A DNA stretch of 64,000 nt from Eublepharis macularius (lineage: Eukaryota > Chordata > Lepidosauria > Squamata > Eublepharidae), in NCBI RefSeq assembly GCF_028583425.1, contig NC_072801.1, positions 58,667,766 through 58,731,765 of the forward strand, read 5' to 3'. Below are positions 1 to 9,568 of this stretch, in pieces. A program made the translations under genes and the position numbers. Below the pieces are notes generated by a model. The model was not told where the DNA came from. It ran no database searches and saw only the letters and a list, made by a program, of their open reading frames with translations. Every line of letters begins with the position of its first letter. Position 1 is the stretch's first letter.

Positions 1-102
1 TGAAGCAAAGAAGGAGGTAGACGTTTTTCCTCCAGCAGAGGGAAACATACAGTGGGATTGCCTAAGGTTCTGGATTGGCATTGGTCATACTATTTAGATA
101 TT

Positions 103-297
103 TAGACCCTGCTTTACTCCCCAATGGAGACCCAAAGTGGCTTGCAATATCACTTCGTTCTTTCATTTTATCCTGACAACAACTCTGTGAGGTAGGTTAG
201 GCTGAGAAAGAGGGTCACCCAGCAAGCTTCCATGGCAGAGTGGGGATTTGAACGGGGGTCTCCCGGACGCTAGATGGATCATAACTGGTCCTGACTA
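103..297 (-). mobile_element. tRNA-derived squamate SINE
   Basis: Minus-strand copy in a TBC1D17 intron. It has the tRNA-like head with a GTTCAAATCCCC B box, the CTCTGCCATGGAAGCTTG body and the 3' part ending in the CACTTTGGGTCTCCATTGG-type segment. Confidence 0.8.
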
Positions 298-319
298 AGA
301 AGGAAAAAGGATCTTAGAG

Positions 320-690
320 TGTGACTACAAGTGACTTTCTTCACGTGAAGAACACTAGATTTTTCTCGCAAGGTTACCTGGGAAGTGAAGTCCGAGTGGT
401 CCTTCCCCTCTCTGTTAGAATCGCTGCCTGAAGAGCCACAAGAGGGCTTTGTTTGGGGGCGGGCAGCTGCTACTTTCTCCCAGGGCATCCTGCAGGCTGC
501 CTGCTCCCGGGAAGCTGCTCTGGAGAAAGTGGCCATGTCAGTGAAGCTTCAGCTGCAGCGACAGTGGAAGGATCTGCAGCAGATTCCTCCGCTGTCACTG
601 CGGCTGAATCTTCACTGATGCGGCTGCTTCCAGAGCAGAGCAGCAATCTAGTGTTCTCCACGTGAAGAGAGTCACTTGCAGCTTTGCTCT
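320..690. mobile_element. Non-autonomous DNA transposon with long inverted ends
   Basis: The left end ACAAGTGACTTTCTTCACGT and the reverse complement of the right end, GCAAGTGACTCTCTTCACGT, match over roughly 35 bp and continue into GAGAACACTAGATT. The 300 bp interior has no convincing coding sequence. The family is not assigned. Confidence 0.7.
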
Positions 691-903
691 TAGGCTCATG
701 CTAGGTCACTTGATGAAAACATCCTTTCAGTATGCAGTGTAAAAAAGACAAACTTCATGGCAGGGATTATTTGTGAAGGGACTTAAAAGTAAGCTTGTAG
801 CAATTGTTGCTCTGGCTCTGTTTGGATAACTATATGCAGTGCTGGTCACCACACTCAAAAACCAATAGGCTAATCAGGCACAGGAGGCGGAGCTCATACT
901 GAC

Positions 904-3900
904 CAATCAAACTGCGGTAGCCACGCAGCAAGGAGTTCCGTCGCTCCTGTTCCTCGCTGACTGACTTCCACTGTAGCTTCATGCGGAAATACTCGTCCCT
1001 GAAGAAAGCAGATGTTGGAATATGTTAAAACGTACACACCCTGAATTTCAATCAGCAGATTGACCGTGTCCTCCCCAATCCACATTCCTCCATGCCAACA
1101 GCCATGCCTCCATCACTTTGCCCCAGACTTACGTTTTCCGCCTCACTTGTGCTTTGTTCTCCTCGCTGCTGTTGTCCCAGGCGTAATATCCCAGCAGGTA
1201 TTTCCAGGCCTCCTTGCGCAATGGCATGCTGAGGCCCTGGAAGGGGCCAAAAAAAAAAAAAAAGGCAGGAAAAGGGTTGGCAGGGATTTAGTAGGCCACA
1301 CATTTCAGAACAGGCATCAGATCAGGCTAGGAAAGGAAAATAAGCACTCCCGTCTTCATCTACAACCATCCATATCTCCTCTTCTCCTTCGCCTGCTATT
1401 TTCCAGGCTTCGAAGGGCTTCTCCCACTTCCCTACCCCCCATTACAGCTTACCCCTGCAAAGATCCTTCTGCGCAGTCCAGTGGGGTCCCGCACACGCCC
1501 ATCGGGATCCAGATGTTGTTCCCACTCCTGCTCTGTAACCGCCGTCTCCCGCTGGACGGATGGCCGCTCTCCCAGCCGTGCCTGCTGCCGGAATAAAACA
1601 GAAAGAGTGTTAAGAAAGGACTAAATGCAATGGGAATCTCATGGCACTGTAAAGACTAACACAATTTTATTCCAGCATATGCTTGTGTGGACTAGAGCCC
1701 ACATTTTCAAATGCAGCGGGCGAACCTTCACTTTGCAGTCATTTTAATGTTGCAGGTGTGAAAAAGAGCTGATGTTGTTAGTCTTTCACAGGAGTCCTGT
1801 GTACTTCTGCTGCCATAGATTAAAATGGTTGCCCAGCTAGAATTACCTTGTTCAGGAGGGCATTATCATGGTCAGGAATTAAATCTCTAGAAGGACAGAA
1901 TAGGAGGGGGTACTGCATTGCCTTGAACCTTTCTAATCCCACACTTTGCGTTGCTCACACTCTGTTGGCCTGGGCAGTTTTGCTGTTCACGCTGCCATTC
2001 AGTTTTGCATTCCCAGTCCTACTGCATTGTTCACTGAATATCTCACCCAAATAGTGTCAGTGTCATTCATGTTAAAGAAAAGGTAGTCCCCTGTTCAAGC
2101 ACCAAGACATTACTGACCCATGGGGGAACGTCGCATCACTACGTTTTCTTGGCAGACTTTTTGTTACGGGGTGGTTTTCCATTGCCTTCCCCAGTCATCT
2201 ACACTTTACCCCTGGGTACTCATTTTACCGACCTCGGAAGGATGGAAGGCTGAGTCAACCTTGAGCAGGCTACTCAAAACTGGCTTCTACCAGGATCGAA
2301 CTCGGGTTGTGAGCAGAGCTTGGGCTGCAGTACTGCAGCTTTCCACCCTGTGTCATGAGGCTTCATATATTCCATGTTAAAGCATGCTTTTTTCTGATCA
2401 AGATAATGGTTGAGTGAACAGTAATACAAGTACGTCATCAAGTAAAAGCATGCTTGCAGGCTGCAGAGGAATCTGGGATACTTCCTACAGCAACCTCTTG
2501 GTTTGGGCAAGGTTGTAGACCTGCTAGTCTACTCTCGACAACACCTCATCCAATCAGAAAGTGGGCCCAACTCTTCCTTGCTTGTGCATATGGCAGGAGA
2601 AGTCAGGTAATGGCATACCAGCTAGCTCTGGAGAGGCTTTTCTGCCATTACTGACTTGCTACATCTCAACAGGATGCCAGAGTTCCCACTAGGCCATTTT
2701 AAAAAAGGCTGTAAAAGGGTGATTATCTTGCTGACTTCCTAGTTTCTGGGAATCAATTTTTCAATCATACACATTCATGGAAGATACTGACTGGCCAAGT
2801 CCTTGCATTCCAATCCAAGGAGGAAGGAGATTGGGAGATGCTGCTTCCTGTTCACATATACTCATCTTGAACCAAGTGAGCAAGATTAACTGCGGCAGCT
2901 GCCAAGTCACTGTAGTGCCATAATGGACTTTGGGCATCTGCCTTGTCCTGCCAAATGATTCCCCAGAAAAGGGCTCAAGACATCGGTTGCTTTCTAGTCT
3001 CACTAACCACCTTTTCAGCACCTCCAACATCAGCTTGCTTGCAATCCCACCAAAATGGCCACTTCGCGTTCAATCACAGCCAGAAGGGAAGAGCAAGCAG
3101 ATGGGGAAGAGAAAAGGCAGTCGAAAGCTCTGCTGGACCTCAGCGGTACTGGAACAGCTACTGTTTTGCCCAGCCTCCGTGGCCGTTCACCGGAACAATC
3201 TGTTCCAACACTCACACAGGTGATCATTTCAAAGCCTGTCTCATCCTCAACGTTGCCAGTGCTGGGGTCACCGGGGGCAAACTGGGGGGTCCCGTCTTCG
3301 TGGTGCAGAGCCCCCCGGAAGAAATTAGTGACTTTGGAGAAGCCCCCAAAGGTGGCAGCATAAGGATCCTGCAAGAATCGCTGAGGGAGAAGAAACAAAA
3401 TTGAGTCAGGGGTGTGTGGGATGATGAGGTGGGTTTTGAATTGGGTTTATCAGAGGAGGGTGCTGATAAGGGGACTCCCCCCCTCCCGTGGCTTAACAGC
3501 TTTTGTGTTGCATATCAACATTTATGCAGAGATGAGAGATGGGATGTGTCAGCAAACCTCAGTGGCTTTCATTAGGTTTACACACCCATCCGTTCCCTCT
3601 TGCTTTCTAAAGGCTGGCTCTATAATCCAGGCCTCTTTGCCCCAGCCCCAAATCCATCTAATAGCTTATCATCCTTGATTCCTCTGCCAGACAATCCAAG
3701 AATACCACTCTTAATATACACTAGAACCCTAACCTTAGTTTGCCCAGCATTTACCACCAATACTCTGCTTTAATCTTACACCTCCTAAGGAGAACTCTGA
3801 AGTCCAGGTTCCTGTTCTCTAGCCAGTTACAGCCCCCCACCCCACCCCAGCATCCCAGTTCATATCTTTTGTTTGGCCCCTCAGTCACCCCTTTCCCTTC

Positions 3901-6900
3901 CCACTGGGACAGCTGGTATGGTGTAAAGGTTAGATTAAGATCTGAGAGTCCTGGGTTCGAAACCCAGTCTGCCATGGAAGCTCACCAGACAACCCTTAAC
4001 TAGTCACACCCACCCAGCCTAACCTTCCTCACCAGGCTGTTACTGTGAGTTTAAAAACAGAGTTGGGGAAAATGATACTTTAAGCCACTTTGGGGAGGAT
4101 ATCGGGGTAAAACTATCCCAAACAACCACGTTCTTCCACACCCTACCACAGATTACAAACTCATAATTTCAGTCCATATTCTAACCCACTGGAAGTAACC
4201 CCCCAAATCTTCTTTGATGGCTGTGGGGCTGCATGGAGAACAGAGAAAAATCTCACCGAAACAAGGTTGGAAGAACTGTCATCAAAGAGCTGAAGTTCAT
4301 CAAAAGAGTGGGAGAGGGCATATGAGTCATGAGTATAAACCAAATAGAGCCGGGAATCTTTAGGGGAGCTTTGAGGAGAGAAAAGAAATGAGGATGAGCT
4401 CATTTTCCCCTTTGACAAAAATTTGAACTAGGCTACACATTCAGTACACTAACATGTTAGCATCCTTGCTTGGACAGTACCAGTTCAGACAGCAGGTGGG
4501 GGGAAATCATATTTTTGAATGGTCCTCCCTATTTGCAGAAACCCAGTGCACTAAAACAAAGGGTTCTTGCTCAGCACTGTTCCCAAGGTATTCTCTTTCA
4601 ACATTTTTTAACAGATATATATTACAGGTTTTTAAAAATGCATTTTTCTCCACCTGCAGTTTGAAGTGACATCGTCCAGAGAGGACTCTGCTTCATGATG
4701 CATGATGAACAATTAGGCCAACTATTTACTTAGCTTGCAGGTCATTTGGAAGCAGTGACATTCTGCATGCAAAGCAAGTGCTCTACCACTGAGCAACATA
4801 TCATCCTCCCCGTTCCCACCCCCTCCCCTTAATCCGCTGAGATTAATGATTACCAGTTTCACTCACGTGGCTAAGATGACATATTTGCAAAGAGCTTTGA
4901 GGAGGGCCTTGGTGCCCCCACGGTGGAAATGCAGGGCCTGAATGGAGACTCCATCTTTGGTAATGAAGATGAGGTATGACCAGCCCAAACCTGGTTTACT
5001 TTTACGAATGGATTTCAGCTCAGACAGGTGGAGAGTGAACGCCCACTGGCCACGTGGAACTGGAGACTTTGGCCCAGAAGCTGATTGTAAGGGGAGAAAG
5101 TGGTGTCAGACAATGCTTTTCTTTCCTAGGAGAATATCCCACAACCCCCTGCTATGAGCTCCTTCTTCTTCCCCGCTTCTTCATTCCTTGTGGCATATTT
5201 TTCAGCCACCTTCAACCCATGCCTCTTAGTTACATGAAGGAGTAGTCCCCTCCACTCCTCTTTCTAGTTACCATTTGTTTCCTCCTGGACCCGTGAGTGA
5301 GTTCCCACTGTACTGATAACAGCCCAGTCCGGCTCATATCCTGGATCAAAGATTTCTTCATCAGCTTGGCAGCCCACCATATCCTGGTGGGCAAAGAACA
5401 AGATCAGGAGGGAGAAACTGTCCATTTCTTCATCCTACACCATGATATGCTCAGACAACACAATGGTTTCAATTTAACAAATAAATTACAACAGTGGTTC
5501 ACAATAGGATACAATTTTAAAAATCCCTAATCTAAAAGAATGTATCATTAGCTATTCAGTCTTTGAGATAGAAAGGTTTATACTGTGAGTTCAGTTTAAG
5601 CACTGGGATAGGAATCTCACCTTCTTGGTAAATGTTATCTGAGCAGCATCTGAAGTCTCCTCTACAGGCGTCCATTGTAACAAAGTGTCTGAGCCCTTAA
5701 TAAAGAGAGGCCTGTAAGAACTTCAAAATATCCTGGGCAGTGTATACAAGTTGCATGAAAAAAATTCAAATCAAACAAAGATGGACTTATGTTCATTATG
5801 CTACTAGCCGCAGAGGGGAAGCTATTAGGACTAGCAAAGAATTCTTCTTTTCCTCATCCTTTCCATACAGACCCCACAACTGACTGCTGAAAATTGTTCA
5901 GGCCTACTCTCAGTGCTGAGATTTCACCAGCTTCCCCTCCCCCCCTTCTTAAACTACAAGGACTAGAAACTTAAAAAAAAAAGTTTAAAGATGAAATAGG
6001 GTGCTGAGTTCCATACTAGAAACTAAGTTCTACCATAACCCTGACAATTACTCATTCAAGGGACCCAATCCCTAAATCCCTACCAGCTCTGCTAAGGCCC
6101 TTTGCCACCCATCCAGTAGCCCAGTTTAACTCACCTTTTCAATTATGCGGATAACCCCTGGTATGATAGAGTCCTGATCAGGATGACGCTTCGCACTGGT
6201 GTGGAGATAGACACCATCCTTTTCAAATGCAACCTGAAGCGGGATGGAAAAAAGCAAAAGATTAGTACAGAAAGAGACCTTGTGCTGACCCCCGATTTCC
6301 TATTTCTCCTTGGTATGAGGACAAACCCCAGACTTCACGCTCAAATCAATGCAGTTGAAAGGGGCTTTGTTAGGTCTGACAGCAATACTAAAACATATGG
6401 CAAGGACAAACCTATAACTAGGGCACTGAGAGAGTGTAAAAGCCAGGAATGTGTCAGATGCAGTTATTTCTCTTCCTAAATGCCCAGCTCAGGAAAATCA
6501 GATTTCTTAATCTATCCTCAACCCCCACCCCCACCCCAGTATTTACAGAAAGTGATTCTTTCCTCCCCCTTCCTTTGCTTTTGGAGAAAAATTCTGTCCT
6601 CTTGCTGGTTTGGGGGGCAGGCTGTGGAGCTTCCCTTCCTTTGCATCCCATCCCCAGACACTATCCCAAACAAAAAGGCTGCTAACTGCCAACCTCCAGG
6701 TGGTGCCTGAAGAGCTCCAGAAATTACAACTGCTCTCCAGGTCACAGAGATCAGTTCGCCTGGAGGAAATTACTATGGCATTATACTTCACTAAGGCCCC
6801 CTCCCAAAAACCCGCCCTCTCTAGACTCCACCCCCGAAATCTCCAGGAATTTCCCAACCTGGAGCTGGCAACCCTATCAACCGCATGCCCGAAGAGGCAA

Positions 6901-8375
6901 AGGCCTGCCTCACCCTGCAGGCCCCTAACTCCATTCTTCCAGACAGCCACTTCCGGAAAAACAAACCGTCACTTCCTATCCTTCCCACAGTCCTTCATAA
7001 TCGTACCTTCCTTTACCCGGCTGGAACGTTTCTTGCCGCCATCATTGTTTCTGGCATACACGGGACCCTGAGATCATTTTTGTTAGTGGCGCGCGGAAGA
7101 GAAAAAAGCTTCCCCTGCCATATTTATAGAGGGCAATGTTCCTTTTAAAAAAACAACTATGTCGTGACCTAATCACAAGACAAGGTCAAGCAAGATGGGA
7201 GTTTTGATTCTCAAAAGCTCATCCCTTAAAAATCTTGTTAGTCTTTAAGGCATCTCTGGGCTCAGACCCAGCAGACTGAAGACAGACTGCATTCGAAGTG
7301 CAAACTAAAAGGACCACGTGAAAAGTTATTTTATAAACAAGGGATAAAGCCTAGTACAATAAAACGACGAAGGAAAAGGTATAGAAATAAACTTGGGAGG
7401 CAGAGTGAAGGTAAGGCTTTTGCCAACTTCAGGGGAAATATGGAGACGGAACTATCTACTAATGCGTATTGTTTTCATCCTTCCCTTTTGGAAAATATAT
7501 TGGAGTAGAGAGAAAAGTACGAGTCTCGCTATCGCGGTTCTTGCAGACGCTTCCAATCAAAAAGAGCTCGACTGCTACTGAGAACCTTAATGGGTTTCAC
7601 CACCGACACTGCAATCCTATGCAGTTATTCCAGTCCAAGTCCATTGACTTAAATGGTCTTAGACTGGAGTAACTCTACATCGGATTGCACCGTAAGGCGT
7701 TGATCCTAAGAATACTTTCCTGGGCGCTGAGACCCATTGAGCAGAAGGGGGCTTGCATCCGAGTAGACCTTCTGAGGCTCGCTGCCTACTTAGACTGTTG
7801 TTATGAGCCGGTGTCATCATTTGAAACCGGAAGACCGTAACAGAAGGACTGTAACCCCGTTCCCATTCACAGTGGATTTAACCCTAACCCTTCCAATGTG
7901 GCAATAACACTGGACTACACTGCAGGGCTGTTGTAAACCTCAGCTTCCCCTCCCCTTTAATCTGCAATCCTGGGAATAACAGCAACGTGCTATTTTATAA
8001 AAAAATTTGCAATATGGGCACAATCAGTTTCGGCGCAAATAAAATCATATATACCCGGTTTATTTCTTCTCAACTCGTTCAAGAACCTTCGCCATGGGCA
8101 TTTTTAAACGCTTTTAAAATCATACTTTATAAGAAGATCTGAGTGTAAAATGGCTTGAACTATTTTTTCTTTAAAAACCAACGGCAATCCACTGCTAAAT
8201 TTCAGCTAGGCTGATATTCGAGATTTCTCCTTTGTATTCTATGACTGTCACTTTTACCCCTCGGAGGAAAAAAAAATATGGCGCCAATAGCAACCAGGAA
8301 ATCCGGCCACTTTCTTCTTCCTACGTATTTAAACAGACGCGCTATCTTTACCTTTCCTTCATCTTTGCGCCGCAT
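904..8375 (-). CDS. TBC1D17: TBC1 domain family member 17, 5' part (partial at left edge)
   Basis: Rab GTPase-activating protein acting in endosomal trafficking and autophagy. Ten coding exons, in gene order: 8352-8375, 6135-6233, 5621-5695, 5272-5383, 4867-5080, 4257-4368, 3216-3380, 1453-1581, 1133-1236 and 904-998. They total 1129 nt (376 codons) with matching phases and GT/AG ends. Recognisable family stretches are FEKDGVYLHTSAK (exon 2), FDPGYEPDWAVIST (exon 4), SELKSIRKSKPG and ALHFHRGGT (exon 5), RFLQDPY with FSKVTNFFRGAL (exon 7), REAW-like KEAWKYLLGYYAWD (exon 9) and DEYFRMKLQWKSVS with EQERRNSLLRGYRSLI (exon 10). The last opens the TBC domain. The arginine-finger exon and the rest of the TBC domain (about 270 residues by comparison with human) lie beyond position 1. 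Exon 1 (MRRKDEGK, 24 nt) is chosen because it is phase 0 with a GTAAAG donor and matches the short N-terminus of the human protein; it is the least certain exon. The paralogue TBC1D15 is less likely because residues and neighbourhood fit TBC1D17 better. Confidence 0.93.
1640..1725. mobile_element. Fragment of an AGCTTATGCTAC-type foldback repeat
   Basis: GTAAAGACTAACACAATTTT, ATTCCAGCATATGCTTG and GGACTAGAGCCCAC are diverged forms of the repeat seen more fully at 16328 and 21020. Confidence 0.5.
2070..2365 (-). mobile_element. Near full-length tRNA-derived SINE, second family
   Basis: Read on the minus strand: GAGTTCGATCCTGGTAGAAG (B box), GGTTGACTCAGCCTTCCATC, CCGAGGTCGGTAAAATGAGT, GGGGAAGGCAATGGAAAACC, then CCCATGGGTCAGTAATG. 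This order is typical of an abundant squamate SINE. Confidence 0.8.
3911..4120 (+). mobile_element. tRNA-derived squamate SINE
   Basis: The B box GGGTTCGAAACCC is intact, followed by CTGCCATGGAAGCTCACC, CAGCCTAACCTTCCTCACC and a CCACTTTGGGGAGGAT 3' part. It lies in a TBC1D17 intron. Confidence 0.85.
4742..4815 (-). mobile_element. tRNA-like SINE head fragment
   Basis: On the minus strand GCTCAGTGGTAGAGCACTTG followed by CTTTGCATGCAGAA is the A-box half of a tRNA-type SINE. It does not fold into a complete tRNA, so it is not a tRNA gene. Confidence 0.65.
6683..6877 (+). mobile_element. TAGGGTTGCCAACC-type non-autonomous element
   Basis: Begins GCCAACCTCCAGGTGGTG and ends CCCAACCTGGAGCTGGCA followed by ACCCT, giving inverted ends. 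The interior ATTACTATGGCATTATAC and AAATCTCCAGGAATTTCCC recur in the copies at 28588, 31463, 32771 and 33662. Confidence 0.75.
7600..7700. mobile_element. Palindromic CAATCCTATGCA-type MITE
   Basis: Arms GCAATCCTATGCAGTTATTC and GAGTAACTCTACATCGGATT are inverted copies around CCATTGACTTAAATGG. The same family occurs at 25868 and 62175. Confidence 0.75.
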
Positions 8376-8621
8376 GTCTTGAGGCTTCTTCCGCCATCTT
8401 TTTTTAGGGACCCATGGCCTTCTACCTCCATCTTTTTCCTGGGAACTCCCGCCCACCCTTTGCTACGCCATCTTTTTAAAGGGCACGGCGTGGACGCCAT
8501 CCTCATGTCTTGTGAGGGCAGCCGGAGGAGGCGGAGCTTTGGAGAGGGGGAGGGGAAGAAGGAGGAGGCGGTTGTTGTTTGGAGGGGGACGGGGACTTAA
8601 GTGTCCCAGGAGGGGTCAAAG
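8270..8621. promoter_or_regulatory. Shared promoter of TBC1D17 (-) and AKT1S1 (+), with YY1-like sites
   Basis: CpG-rich stretch between the heads of the two genes. It contains repeated GCCATCTT-type words (reverse AAGATGGC, the YY1 core) near 8391, 8425, 8465 and 8494, and a GGCGCCAAT word near 8280. No TATA box is obvious, which fits a housekeeping bidirectional promoter. A good donor at 8622 (AAAG|GTGAGA) probably ends the untranslated first exon of AKT1S1. The proposed first coding exon of TBC1D17 lies inside this region on the minus strand. Promoter function is inferred from position and motifs. Confidence 0.7.
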
Positions 8622-8949
8622 GTGAGAGGTCAGGATTCAGAGGGGGGTGACCCTGAGTGGGGGAGGGCGCTCAGAGGCACTGGCAGGTAATGGTCCCCAA
8701 TTCTCTCCGCACCACCTCGTCAGGGCTCGGGAGGGGGCAGTCCCGTACCCTTTTTGTGCTTATTCTCCCCTTCCCTTGGTGTTGCTTGTTCAGTGGTGTC
8801 TCCTGCCTTCCCCTCTTTCGTGGCATTCCTGTTACATCTTACTTTCTTGTCAGAGACCCCAAGAGTACTGCTTTCCAATTCTTGCTCTTGCTTCTCTTGC
8901 AGAGAACCCAGGAGTTGGTTTTCCCTATTGTAGTTCGCTAGATGGTGTG

Positions 8950-9450
8950 CCCCTTCTGGAGAATCCTAGCCCCTTCTCTAAGCCCATTCGCTCCTCTGAG
9001 TAGACCCTGGAGTCCTAGCTCCTAGTCCCTCTGAGCAGACCCTGGACTACTAGCCCCTTTCAAGCCCACTAGTCCCTCTGAGCAGACCTAAGGCTTTCCC
9101 TTCCAAGCCCACTTGCCTCTCTGAGTAGACCCAGGAGTCCCAGCTCCTAGTCCCTCTGAGCAGACCCAGCGCTACTAGCCATTCCAAGCCCACTAGCTCC
9201 TTTGAGCAGACCTAAAGCTTCTAGTCCCTTCCATGTTCACTAACAGCTTCCAAGCCCACTAGCCCCTCTGAGTAGAGGAAGGAGTTCCAGCTCCTCTCTG
9301 AGTAGACCCAGAGCTTCTAGCCTCTTCTAAGCCCACTAGTACCTCTGAGCACACCCAGGGGTTTAGCCCCATCCAAGCCTACTAGCCCCTCTGCGCAGGG
9401 TAGAAGCCCATGGCTTCTAGCCCTTCTAAGCCCAATAAGCCCTTTTCTTC
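8950..9450 (+). repeat. Degenerate minisatellite in AKT1S1 intron 1
   Basis: About nine to ten diverged copies of a roughly 45-55 bp unit. Each has a core like CCCCTCTGAGCAGACC followed by CAGGAGTCCTAGCTC, then TTCCAAGCCCACTAG. It ends about 120 bp before the first coding exon of AKT1S1. Copies differ in length and sequence, so the array is old. Confidence 0.8.
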
Positions 9451-9568
9451 AGACTCATGGGTCCTGTAAGGGGCAAGGAAGTCCTAACTCCTTCCCTCTT
9501 CCAAGCCTGGGAGCTCTTGGAATCTTGGTAGTAACACGCATATCCCCTTTTTCCTTGTTCCCCCCAGG

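Noticed and set aside
1060-1596. 178-codon plus-strand open frame
   Set aside because: Antisense of two TBC1D17 exons and the intron between them. It translates a simple A-run as lysines.
3950-3970. GGTTCGAAACCC as part of a tRNA gene
   Set aside because: The B box is perfect, but the surrounding sequence is the common SINE body, not a cloverleaf.
4742-4815. Possible tRNA gene (minus strand)
   Set aside because: Only the A-box half of a tRNA is present; no acceptor stem or B box at the right distance. It is a SINE head.
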